Below, piece by piece: positions 47,482 through 57,839 of a stretch of 64,000 nucleotides of DNA. This DNA comes from Symbiodinium natans (taxonomy: Eukaryota > Sar > Dinophyceae > Suessiales > Symbiodiniaceae), in NCBI GenBank assembly GCA_905221605.1, contig CAJNDS010002495.1, positions 329,056-393,055 of the forward strand, read 5' to 3'. Under the pieces are notes generated by a model. That model saw only the letters and a list, made by a program, of their open reading frames with translations, was not told the origin of the DNA and searched no databases. Both the position numbers and the translations under genes were made by a program. Within the stretch, counting starts at the first letter, position 1. Each line of letters opens with the position of its first letter.

Positions 47482-49143
47482 ATGGCTCGGGCTCTTTTCA
47501 TCCTCGCTGCTGCGGCATTTCCATCGGTGCAATCAATTGACAATGGGCTTGGCCGCACTCCGCCCATGGGGTGGCGCTCCTGGAACTTATTTGGGGCAAA
47601 TGTCAACCAGACCTTGATGCAAGAGATCATGGATGGCATGGTTTCCAAAAAGCGCTCTGTGGACGGAGTTCCCACCTCGCTTTGTGACCTGGGCTATTGT
47701 GATGTGGGCTTGGATGACAACTGGCAGGACTGCCATGCAGGTCATAAGTACTCCTATCACGACGACTCGGGAAAACCTATTGTGCAGCTGACGCGCTTTC
47801 CGAACATGACGGCCATGACGGATCATGCGCACAAGTTGGGCCTCTCAGCCGGCTGGTATGGGAACAACTGCATCTGCCGCGAGATTTGGGTCACGGACAA
47901 CATGTACCACGAGGACGTTGCGGCCTTGACCGCGTTTGGTTTCGATGGAATAAAGCTGGACGGCTGTGGCCGACAGATGGATCTGGACAAGTGGGCAAGC
48001 CTCATCAACGAGACCGGACGAGCAGTGATGATCGAGAATTGCCACTGGGGCATGACAGTGCCTACGGAGACCTGGTGCCCATGGAATTTCTTCCGGACAT
48101 CTGGGGATGTGCGGGCATCATATGGCAGTGTCGTGGGCAACCTCCAGACCACAGTTCAATGGGCCCAGAAGAACTTGTCCAGGCCCGGCCTGCCCATGCA
48201 CTCTTAGCTGAAGTACGAACCGTTACGAGGTTACGAACTATCTAATATGACCGTGAGTAGCAGATGCCAAAAGAGGTGCCAACCGTAGCTTCCCAGCTCA
48301 GTGCGTGTTGACTCCTGAGGCCCGGATGCTGGGCATACCCAGACATGCTGGAAGTTGCTTGGACCCCAAAAACGAGACAACAGATCGAGCCCGCAGGATC
48401 TTTAGACTCAAGCCATCTCAAGCCTGTATCCGGAAAAACTGCAACCCTAGAGCCCCCCAACATCGCTAGGTTGGCTGCAAGCACGGCCCGGGTGGCGCGA
48501 GCGACCCTGGCCTCAGCTACCACGAGGCTAGGAGTCACTTCAGTGCATGGGCGATTGTCTCTGCGCCTCTGACGCTCTCGATGGATGTGAACAACGACAC
48601 CATCATGGACGAGGTTTGGGACATTGTCTCCAACAAGGAAATCATCGCCGTCAATCAGGCGTACGCGGGCCATAGCGGAAGCCCATTCAAGCAGGCCCGC
48701 TCTCATGTGGAGCTGGAGGACCTTTGGGTCTCTCTGATTCTTGTATGGGCTATAGGGCCCTAAAGGGTTTTGTGCCACGTCTAAGCATTGTTTGGGGTTC
48801 ATGGTCTGAAAAAGGGACGTTCTTTGTGAAGGACTTCAACATGCTGCTGCAAGGCGTTGTTGTGCCCCATTGGGGCAGGACACCGCAATGGCAGTTTTTC
48901 TACAAGCCCGTGGGCGATGGAAAGATTGCGGTGCTCCTGATGAATCATGACAAGTCGGCGCACGACTTGATACTGAAGTTCAGCGATGTCCCAGGCCTGA
49001 CTTGCCAAAAGTGCAAGGTTCGTTGCCTGTACATACACAAAGACTTGGGAGATCATGAGGACAACTTCACTGCCCAAGCAGTGCCCTCGCATGACTCGCG
49101 TATGTTTATGCTGACGCCTGTCGCCGAGGCTGTCTACGTGTAG
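47482..49143 (+). CDS. Secreted GH27 alpha-galactosidase
   Basis: Hydrolyses terminal alpha-galactosyl residues from glycans. The start at 47482 gives a hydrophobic signal peptide (MARALFILAAAAFPSVQS), so the enzyme should enter the secretory route. The mature part opens with the GH27 hallmark GLGRTPPMGWRSWN. Then come YCDVGLDDNWQDC, FPNMTAMTDHAHKLGLSAGW and GFDGIKLDGCG with the nucleophile Asp at residue 160. NFFRTSGDVRAS carries the acid/base Asp at 209. CWAYPDMLEV and HEARSHFSAWAIVSAPL follow, with MDVNNDTI and NQAYAG. The C-terminal beta domain contains WQFFYKPVGDGKIAVLLMNH and HDSRMFMLTP. Exons: 47482-48182, 48320-48356 (37 nt), 48482 to about 48690, and about 48860-49143. The first two introns start GC. 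The third intron's edges are not fixed. All catalytic residues are present. Confidence 0.93.
48183..48319 (+). other. GC-AG intron with 8-bp boundary duplication
   Basis: Intron 1 of the alpha-galactosidase gene, 137 nt. AGGCCCGG occurs at 48181-48188 across the donor and again at 48318-48325 across the acceptor. Splicing at AG|GCCCGG restores Arg-Pro-Gly-Cys-Trp in frame. No terminal inverted repeat is visible inside. Confidence 0.85.
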
Positions 49144-49738
49144 AGCGCGCGTCTGCCCCAGGATGTGGGTGTTTGGCCAGCATCTTGACGGAAAAAAAAA
49201 GACGCGGAACTCGCACCCCATGGCTTGCTATGGCTTGCTGAACCACAACTGGTGTCTTGAAGCTCGTTGCAGATCTCCAGGACTGGGCACTCCCGAGGAC
49301 TTCTGTGACAAGGCGCCGTCACATGGGAGCCCACATTTGCACTTGCATCGCTGCCAACATCAGGTAGTGCTTCCTATGCATGTCGAAGCGGAGTCCGTGA
49401 TCTCCTTAGAGAGAATCTTTGTCAGGTTTCCGATGCCCTGGTAGACTAAGCGAAAGCGAGTCCTTAATTTCTTAATGGCAGTAGCACTTTTCCTGTCTCG
49501 TGCGTGCCATGGCCCTTTTTCAATGCATCTCAGCAGGGTGTTACTTTTGTGTGTGCAGAGGTGGTGATGAATGCGGTGGTTGCTGCTTTGGACGTGAAGC
49601 TTCGGTTGGCGCTGCTCCACAGGAGACTGGACTTGTGTTTATGTTTGTTTATGCTTGTTTACGTCACAAAATGAGTGGTGCAGTCGGGAAGGCTGGGCAA
49701 GTGCTGGGGTCTTCGGGAGGAGCGAGCAGTCTGGACTT

Positions 49739-50029
49739 GTGTTCGAAGACTACACGCCACCTGTGCGCGAAGGACAGACAGGGCATGTCCTTTGGGGCTT
49801 CTGTGCCAGCCTCCTCCATCAGCTGCTAGGACAGCAGCCAGTCGAAGAGCTCGACTTTGTGATCCACGTGCAGCTGCGGCAACGCCCCTGGACGTGCGAG
49901 TCCGCGTAGTCTGCTCTGCTTTGAAAGCTTCGCTTCACGACAAGGCCAGGTCACTATGACCTCCTGTATCTTGAGCTTGATATGCTCGATGAGACTCCCA
50001 CGTCCCCTGCAAGGCTCGAGGGAATCTGA
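49739..50029 (+). CDS. OTU/otubain-like C-terminal exons with catalytic His
   Basis: A frame at 49739-49880 reads YTPPVREGQTGHVLWGFCAS, then LLGQQPVEELDFVIHVQL. A shifted piece reads ATPLDVRVRVV near 49882-49915. The last exon reads LRFTTRPGHYDLLYLELDML and ends in a TGA at 50027. Otubains close with the same arrangement: a strand before a variable loop, a PLxVRVRVV-like strand, then RPGHYDxLY carrying the catalytic His. The Cys half of such an enzyme is not seen directly upstream, where the alpha-galactosidase gene ends at 49143. It occurs at 41.1 kb. Either a second OTU gene with diverged 5' exons lies here, or this is a fragment. Confidence 0.5.
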
Positions 50030-51338
50030 TGTGCGTTGAATGTCCACGGGTCCAAGAAAGCTGGCAGGCGAGCCACCATGGCTTGTGATGGTTATGGTCA
50101 TGCAGGCAAGGCCGTCTGTCTCTGTTCGCTTGCTGATCTTGCTGTTCTTCTGCACCGGAACCTGAAAAGCCCGAAGACGATGATGCCTCTCTTGGATCAG
50201 AGCGTGCTCTGCACAAACACATCGAAGCACTCGAGCCGCCTCGAAGGGTTATAGAGATTGGAGGGTTTTGCCGAGTTAGCAGTGACAGTGATTCTTCAGC
50301 GAAATGCGTGATGGATGAAGCTAGCTCTTCCTGAGGTTTACTTATCGGGATTCAGAGTAGAGTTTAGAATTTAGAGGTGCCAAAAGTTTCTTTGAAACGA
50401 TGGTGAAACTGACATGTGAGGCATTCAGAGGTACTGTAGCAGCTGACCGCATCTCGCATGATTCCAGCCCGATACACAAGAGGCAGCGACTTTGCAATGA
50501 CAAAGTGTTTTGGTGCGGACAAATCCAAGCATACCATACTTTTACAGCCTCGTTGCTGCACTCGCGAAGAGCTTCCCCAAAGAGCTCCCTGAAAAAATGA
50601 TATCGAGTTTACTTGGGGATGCGCAGGATGCAGGAGGAGAATGAGCATGAGCAAGAAGAGGCACATCCTGAGGATAACGTCGCGCTCAGCGGTGTGGCAG
50701 CGTAGCATCTGATTTGAAGACTAGGTGTAGATCGAAAAATCTTCACTTCGAACGCCCCACCGAAAACCCAGGGGTTTGTGATGTACCTCTGCCGGATTCT
50801 CTGTTGGATTCGCAGAATTGTCCGCTCCAGGGGCGGGTACTTCAGGGATGCTCTGCAGGATGCCCTGGGGCGGGCACTCCACACCTAATGGGCAGGATTC
50901 TTTGGGGTAGGAGACCCGGACAAGGAGTACAAGAGACGCGCGTGCGAGGAGAATGCCGGAGTATCTCCCGGCACACATACACAAACAGTGTGTGGAACAA
51001 TCAGGCGACATCTTAGGCCGATGGATAACTAGAGGATGAACAATGAACACCTGGCAACATCTTGGGATCTGGCAGATCTGGAAGCCCGCATCGTCCACTC
51101 ACCTCCGTGTTTGCCAATGATTGTGAACAAATCCCTTCGTCCTGTGGAGGAATCAGCTTTTCTACGCTCAGTCCAGCCGTGGCCTTAGTCAGACAGAGCA
51201 AGGCCGCCGTGCTTGAGGCACTTGACGTTGTTAGCTGCTGTTAGCTTGGAGGCTCACACCCTGGACCCTGACGGAGTAGGCCCGCAAGTGTTCTCATGAT
51301 CGCCACTCCTGTCGGAAATTGGACGATTGCCTGACTTT
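50030..51338 (+). other. Probable exons of an unknown gene
   Basis: Plus-strand pieces with coding character: MRRMQEENEHEQEEAHPEDN at 50619-50678, GDPDKEYKRRACEENAGVS at about 50909-50965, and WDLADLEARIVHSPPCLPMI then VNKSLRPVEESAFLRSVQP at 51066-51180. They may form one gene that continues past the element at 51339-51521. No family recognised. Confidence 0.3.
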
Positions 51339-51521
51339 GTGCAGGTACCCCCACCCCCTTAAAAATGTAAAATGTGGGGAGGGGGCGCATAATTGTAAAC
51401 GCTTTTACTTTACAATTTTGCATAACTGGCGCCCGAGGAGTGCCGCAAAATCACGGGGGGCCCAAAATGTAAATTACAATGTCAGCATCCCCCCCCTCTA
51501 AGGGGGTGGGGGTGTGCAGGT
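51339..51521 (+). mobile_element. Introner-like TIR element with 8-bp target duplication
   Basis: GTGCAGGT at 51339-51346 is repeated exactly at 51514-51521. Between them, 167 bp begin with ACCCCCACCCCCTTA (51347-51361) and end with its perfect reverse complement (51499-51513). The interior holds a further hairpin, AATTGTAAA (51391-51399) against TTTACAATT (51409-51417). There is no coding frame, so it is non-autonomous. The insertion site lets the left duplicate supply a donor (CAG|GT) and the right one an acceptor (GTGCAG|), so splicing would remove 51345-51519 and restore the original site exactly. Such behaviour defines introners, transposons that become introns. Whether it is spliced is not shown by the sequence. 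Confidence 0.85.
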
Positions 51522-52640
51522 CATTTCAGATGAAGCTGCTTGGAGGACTGCAGGGCGTTGAGTGTCCCGATGGCATCTTGTTCCCAGACCGTCCTATGAG
51601 GACAAGACCGAACCAGCGGAGCCGGCGGAGCAGTTTCACCTCTTATCATAGCTGCGCCAGGAGATCGCTGTGCGCTCCATGGGCCCAGGGCGGTGTCATT
51701 TCTGCTGCTTTGCCAGTTGCTAACAGTGTCCTGATCGGCTTCTTACCCAGATATCCGATTTCGGTTTGCCTCCGGCAAGGTGTTACACGCTTCTGGGTGC
51801 CTTCTCTAAAAAGTAGCACGCAGCTGACAGGCGAGCACTCGGGGATGGGGGCTCAAAAAGCGCTACTTCGTGCTTGAGGTTGTTTGATGTACCGTTTTGT
51901 CGTGTGGCGTGGAACGCAATTTTTCTGGAAACGTGCTGTTTGACAGGGTTATGTACCCATGGCGCCCACCCAGTAGAATCAGCTTGGATGCCTTGTTGGT
52001 TTGGCAGCGGTACTCAGTACAAGTTCTCTGTCAGGACCTGAAAGCAACATAAAAAGCGGCACATGGCATTTCCTGTCTTGCCATGCCATTGGGACATGGG
52101 CACAGTGGTCAGTTCTGCTGCGCGTGTGTCACCAGCAACAGCACCCCGGAGTGGCAAGGTCCAGCGCTCGAAGGATGTCATGAAGGGAGGCTACCTAACA
52201 GACATGTGCCATCCTCTTTGAGCCGCTGCCTCTCGCAATTCCCGGACGAATTCGGGGGCGCACAAGGGCCTCGTACGTACAAACGCTGTATGTGCAAGAG
52301 CTGGCAGCAGCAAAACAGTCCCTCTCTGCCAGTTGCGATGCTGAGCCTGTTTGACTTGACCCGGTGAGACACAGCTCCTTCGCAGGTAGTGATCTTGCGA
52401 GGTTTTGGGAATGCAGATATTGACCCGTACTGCCAGCCTGCTTAAGGATCCAGGGTGCTGCAGAACCCGTGCACCTTGCGGTGAGAGCCAGGATATCCTT
52501 TGACAACAACACGCTACCTGGCATCACCGCGGCAGAGGCATGTGAGGGTTTATAAAAGTTTGCCGGATCGGCTCACGGTTCTCGGACGTTCTCGGACGTT
52601 CTCGGGATGTTCTCGGACTCTCCTGCTGGTAGTCCCCTGG
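51522..52640. other. Unassigned stretch
   Basis: A plus-strand piece at 51583-51643 (SRPSYEDKTEPAEPAEQF) may be an exon of the gene interrupted by the element upstream. A 10-bp array built on TTCTCGGACG lies at 52577-52618. Confidence 0.35.
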
Positions 52641-52643
52641 TGA

Positions 52644-53405
52644 GTGCCAGTTTTTCCATGGCAGATCTCCGTGTCTGGGTATTGTGGGTTTCAGGTTGGC
52701 CGCTCGTTGGTCAGGGTTCGATCGGGTATTTGTCACGGCAGCTCTTGCATCATTGACATTGGCGTGGCGTGTGTGCGAGGCTTCCCAGTTCAATGGGTTC
52801 TACCAGCCAGCAGCTTCAGCTTGTCGACCACACTGGTGATGCGCAGTATCGGCAAAGTTCCGGCAAAGTTGGTTCAGCAAGGTTTGAGCCACTCTTTTAC
52901 CACAAAAGCTTCGATCGCTTCGTTCCCTGGGAGCAGCGCGAAAAGGTGGGAGCAGTGGAGGGAGTGCAGGAAAGCGAGACGTGATGTCTGGAACTGTTGG
53001 GACTGTGCCGGCCAGACAATGGTCTTCAGCTGCACTCTTGGCTGCAGCGCTTACAATACGACAGCAAAAGAGGCAGCATTTGCTGCTTTTGTCAAGAGCA
53101 GAGCTGTCCGCTTATCCCCAGCCGAGAATCAAGAAATCACCATGCGTGCAGGTGAAGCTGGCTTTGGTACATGCCTCGCTCGACGGCAAAAGATACAGCT
53201 GGCGCGAAGCCCTGTCACATCTAGTTCGAATTTTTGCTTCAGGCTCTCTCTCTCTCTCTCATGTCGTGGCCAAAGGTATTTGACCGAGATGCGAGATGAA
53301 GATGCGAATTCACCGATCATTTATGCTAGAACAAAGCGAGTTCCTCAGCTTCTGGCGCTGGACCTTGATCGTGTCGGATCCATCGCTGATCTCAGCGAGG
53401 CTTAG
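52644..53405 (+). CDS. Hypothetical multi-exon region, long open frame
   Basis: The plus-strand frame is open for 253 codons. The most protein-like parts are KRWEQWRECRKARRDVWNCW near 52940-53000 and the end, EMRDEDANSPIIYARTKRVP then ALDLDRVGSIADLSEA. No family recognised. Parts of the open frame are probably intron. Confidence 0.25.
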   Translation: MPVFPWQISVSGYCGFQVGRSLVRVRSGICHGSSCIIDIGVACVRGFPVQWVLPASSFSLSTTLVMRSIGKVPAKLVQQGLSHSFTTKASIASFPGSSAKRWEQWRECRKARRDVWNCWDCAGQTMVFSCTLGCSAYNTTAKEAAFAAFVKSRAVRLSPAENQEITMRAGEAGFGTCLARRQKIQLARSPVTSSSNFCFRLSLSLSCRGQRYLTEMRDEDANSPIIYARTKRVPQLLALDLDRVGSIADLSEA

Positions 53406-53409
53406 AAAG

Positions 53410-54930
53410 TCCCCGACCTACCGTGTTCCTTGGTTGACGGTGACGCCTGGTGGTGATTTGAAGCCCCGGGATTTGGAGGCGTCCTCTGCGCTGCAGAACC
53501 AAAGGATATCGAATGACCATCCTGCCGTCGGTGCTTGGCAGGATGTCGACATCATCACAGCCTGGGATGCCTTGCGCTTTGACACTCCGTTAAAGTGGGG
53601 TGTCACCGCCGCAGCCTCTGATTTGTCGCGTCTTTGTGTGATGTTACCATGCATTTGTCGGCCTGAGGCCGTCATAGTTGGAGCCATTGTGCTCTGGTGT
53701 AGATCGAGACTCGTCTGCAAAGCTCTGACGCTATCGCGCGCACTCTATCGCATTTTGCTGTGAGAGATGGCATCACATGCCAGCACATGGCAGCCGAAGC
53801 TCCAGAGACCCTCTGAGGAAGGAGAAGGACGACTAGAACATCTGACTTGCAAGAGCTGTTGCCTTAACGCAACTCTGTTGCGACTCGCTCTGTGTATGCC
53901 ATTGCCTCTGACACTTTGCTGGGACTTACTCCCGGGTCTCTGTACGTGGCAACTGCTTGGCCATGTCATGAGTGCAGAGTGCAGCAGTCAACATGCGGGC
54001 ACGTGCGGGTACATGGAAAAGATCTGAAAGCAGGTAAGCTGTGGATCGAAGGGGCATGAAAGGGCAAGGCTCTGTCCAGGCATATCCAGCCCAATCCTGG
54101 CAACACTGCAACACCGCTGCCTGGATCAAGCCGGACTAAGCTGAACTCTCAACAAATCTTGGTGTGGCTTCCCAGTTTCTCACCATTTGCCCAAGCACAG
54201 AACAGCGTAGGAGCTCAAGTGTGGAATTCGCCAGAGAGCGAAGTGTCCACTAGTATTTGCAAGCTAAGTTGCTTCCTGCTTGACTGTCAGCTTCCAACTA
54301 AGTCATTTCCTGAGCAAGAAAAGATTGGCTCATAGTCAGTGACGTGTGCGGCTTTCTATGCACTGCCAGCATGGACCTGCTGAGCAAGGGGTCCCACCTT
54401 CAGACGCTTCGGACTTTATAGTCCTGACCTTGCTCTGGTGTGTTGGCTTCAGGTACAAGTTTCTTTCCGAGCTTGATGATCCGAAAGCAGAAGGGCCCTC
54501 ACTGGACCTGGAGTCATCGTTGGATGGCCCTTCGCCTGGATTGAGAGTCGACCCAAAGCACCAGGCTTGTTGCTGTACCCTGCATGACCGCATCGCATCT
54601 CCGCTTGCTTGCATAAACACGTGCAAGCCATCTAAGGGCCTCGTACCAAGCACTTGCCATCTAAGAGTCTTTTTAGTGCTTGCCTTTCCGTTTGTCTGCG
54701 ACGCCTGAGGTGTGGCAGAGAAATGGCTTGGATGGGCGCGAGGAAGGGCGCAAGTGTGCATAACATGAATAAAAGATGTCGCCATTGCAAGGAGCAAATC
54801 CGGCCGAGAACTCTTCGAATGCGGAGGGACAGCGTCATCGCCTCTTCAGCGAGGACAGCGCCGGAGAGGCACAGGTGGGACACAGTGACAAAGCTTCGTA
54901 GCTGTTTATTTTGCCGGCCAGGATCGGCCA
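53410..54930. other. Unassigned stretch
   Basis: Possible pieces include DHPAVGAWQDVDIITAWDAL (53516-53575, +) and RYKFLSELDDPKAEGPSLDL (54450-54510, +). No domain and no notable repeat. Confidence 0.3.
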
Positions 54931-54933
54931 CCG

Positions 54934-57420
54934 ATGGAGCTGCACACCATGTCTGTTGAGTCTGAGCCAGGCGGGGATGCGAATACTGCCGCAGCATTCC
55001 GGTCCCAGTGTTTTGAGAAGAGCAAAACACATGCAGGTGCGAGTGCAGAGACACAAGTTGGCGATGCGACACAGGAGTGCTGCACTTGACTTTCACACAC
55101 ATGACATGTTCGGCGTAGTTTGCACAAAGCAGGAGTCGGCGGACGTAGCTGGAGGCCTTTCCGCTCCTCCCGCCTCTGACGTGCTTGACGGCGCCTTTCA
55201 GGGGAATCCTTTTGATGAGATTCACAATCCTGCAGCGGGTCCAGACCCGTCAGAGTCACAGCAACTTCCTGCCGACTTTCCACAGCCGGTGCCGGGCGAA
55301 ACTGTCCAGTTTGCTGAGTCTGCGGAGTGCCCCGAAGGCGAAGGCCAAGGCGAAGTTGCTGTTTCGGTGTTCTCTGCAGCTGATGCTGAAGCGGCTGCAC
55401 AGCAGCCTGACGACACAGCTGCGGGGTCGCCCACGAAAGAGGACGTCGAGGAACAAGTGGACACAGCGGACACAACGAACTTGGAAGCGGTGCATGAAGT
55501 CCAAGCAGAAGCCGTTGGAGCAGAGCCTGAGAAGGCTGATCCGGCAGGAATCAGCGCAGATTCCTCGCCGGAAGTGAGCGCAGAGAGTGCCGGATGCATC
55601 GTGCATGAACTGAGCACGTATCTTGGCAAAAGCTTTCCCAGCTCAGCTTGCTTTTGAAGCCTTTGTCATGCCGCTATGCCCTGTCCGATTGGCCGAACAC
55701 TTGCCCTGTACTTATTTCTTGTATTTCTCAGCTTCCGTTGCCCATGCTTCACGTTTTGGTAATTTCAGTACAATCTGCTCAGGCAGCGCGAACATGACGA
55801 TGCCATGGCAAATACAGTCGAAGTCTGCAGGGAGGGTGCTCCGACCGAGCAGGCTGAGGCAGTGGCAGGCTCGGGCTGTAAAGCTTCGTGGCAAATGCCG
55901 CAATGCTGCAAGTGTCGGTCATTTTCTTTCTCTCTGAACATCCCTGAAGCATTTCTGAACATGTGCAGGCGAAGAAACTCTGCAGCAAAGCCTTTCCGAG
56001 GACCAGTCTGCCGCAGGGGCCGGAGGGGCCCTAGAGGCCCCAGCGCCTATGCTTGAGAGTCCAAACGTGGCCAGCCCCAAGGCGCAGGAGCTTGAGGACA
56101 GCCTTGACCAACCATCAAGACATATCAGAGCGCAGGATACACATATGCTGGATACATGTGCGTAGATGGGGCCCTTTTGCGACAAAAGGTTTTGTGTCAG
56201 ACGAATTCAGCACTTATGTATGTATGTATGTATGTATGTATGCATGTATGTATGTATACATATGTATATTTACATATATTCAGTATAATCTTCTTGAATG
56301 TTGCCGCGGCCTTGCTCGCTGGAATTGCTGCAGGAGTCTTCCGGCTTGCAGAACGAAATCTTGCAGCTCCGTGCACAGCTTGACGATGCACACGGCCAAC
56401 TCAAACAGAGGGAGCGCCCGAGCTGATTAGATGTGCTGGGCCGGCTTGGTTCAGGCTTCAAGATCCAGAAACTACAGATAAGACCATGTCAGCATATTTG
56501 GTATACAGTTTGTCCATTGCCCATGGTTTAAGGCGACAGCTCGCAGACCTTTCCAACGTCTTGGCTGACATGGAAGCCCGAGAAGTGGCGCGTCGAGACC
56601 AGACGCAGACTGTGCGAACGAAGGCGTGCCACCATGTGCCACCATGTGTGCCACCATGTGTGACACCATGTGTGCCACCATGTGCCTGTCCATTAGCAGC
56701 TTCCAGCTCATTGTCTTTATGTTCCCACGGGGCCCGAATTTGGTTGAGGCGACTGAAGCCGTGCGGGCGGCCGAGCGCGAGATGCAGAACGCGCGCAAGC
56801 GGGCGGAGCAGGCGGAGGCCGATGCAAACGGGGAGCCACGGCTGATCGTGTCCAATCCAGCGTCATTGAGTCATTTTGAGTCCGCTTGCTTTCGCGCAGG
56901 TCAATGAACGGCGGCTGAAGCAAGAAGTGTGGGCCCTGCTGGACACTTCATGGCCAGAACGGGTAGAGAGTTTTCTGGTGAATCTCGGTGCAAGGCGCGG
57001 GATATGGAGCAAGAGCTCCACAAGGCTCAGTACCGAAGTAGATACGAAAAGATCGAAGACATCGCAGTGCTGCTCACCTTGCGTGGGATTTTTCGATGTT
57101 TCGACTTTGGGGGCGGGGGGGGGGGGGGCGCGGCACATGCAGGCTGTGCAGCTTTGAAAGCCTGCAGGAGGCTTGGAGGGAGCGAATCAGAAAAGCCGAG
57201 TCGAAGGCGCAGGAAGCGGAGAAAGATGCGCTACTCAGCTGGCCAGAGGGGTTGAACGATGGTGGACCTGTCAGCACTGCTCGGCGGCACTGCACCGTTT
57301 GAAATCAATCATGCTAAGATGACTTTATGACGTTTTTATGACCCAAGGAAAGACGCCGCGGCTGCCAGTTCCGCAGAACTCGCAAAGTTGAAGGCTCGGA
57401 TGCGGGTGCAAGCGACTCGG
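54934..57420 (+). CDS. Long coiled-coil protein, 5' part
   Basis: The start at 54934 reads MELHTMSVESEPGGDANTAA. A 58-nt intron at 55075-55132 (GA donor, AG acceptor) joins DATQ to ESADVAGG in frame. The following exon to about 55600 is acidic and Ala/Glu/Pro-rich, probably disordered. Downstream pieces turn into heptad-like helices: EETLQQSLSEDQSAAGAGG (near 55976), LQNEILQLRAQLDDAHGQLK (56349), LRRQLADLSNVLADMEAREV (56528) and VRAAEREMQNARKRAEQAEA (56760). They continue with VNERRLKQEVWALLD (56900), ARDMEQELHKAQY (56992), SLQEAWRERIRKAESKAQEA (57162) and SSAELAKLKARM (57370). Short helical exons separated by short introns indicate one extended coiled-coil protein, such as a scaffold, centrosomal or cytoskeletal component. 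Exact splice sites after the first intron were not fixed. Confidence 0.6.
55075..55132 (+). other. Probable GA-AG intron with 7-bp boundary duplication
   Basis: CAGGAGT occurs at 55072-55078 and again at 55130-55136. Removing 55075-55132 keeps the frame and removes an in-frame stop (TGA, after GAGTGCTGCACT). GA donors are reported for Symbiodinium genes. Confidence 0.6.
56215..56262 (+). repeat. (TATG)n microsatellite
   Basis: About ten TATG units with one variant, passing into AT-rich sequence, inside an intron of the coiled-coil gene. Confidence 0.95.
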
Positions 57421-57839
57421 CTACGTCCAAACCACAGTGTGCCAAAGTTGTCTCGGCTCCATTGCTCGTTTCGACTCATCTGGCATCTGTGGCCTTGTGC
57501 ATCCAGACGCATCCGACCTTGCCGACAGCATGCATACAATGGTTGGTTCCGTCTGTTATCGCAGGACCGTCATTTTGTGTTTGCTGCTTCTCTAGCACTC
57601 TAGCAGAGGTAGGAATTAGCATGAGCGCAGATCCTGTGTGGCATGGGCGGACTTCCATGCGCTGTAGGGTCGTACCGTAGTAGTCGACGGAAGGACGGAA
57701 CCAAACAATTCTCGACTGACCGCGTGCAATCTAAGCGCTCCGGACGCTCGGCGATCTCGGCGTCGCTCAAGGTCGCTCGTGATGCCGAGCGACACCGAGT
57801 GAAGACGAGTGACGCGAGGTAGCGATGCCAGTGTTGTCC

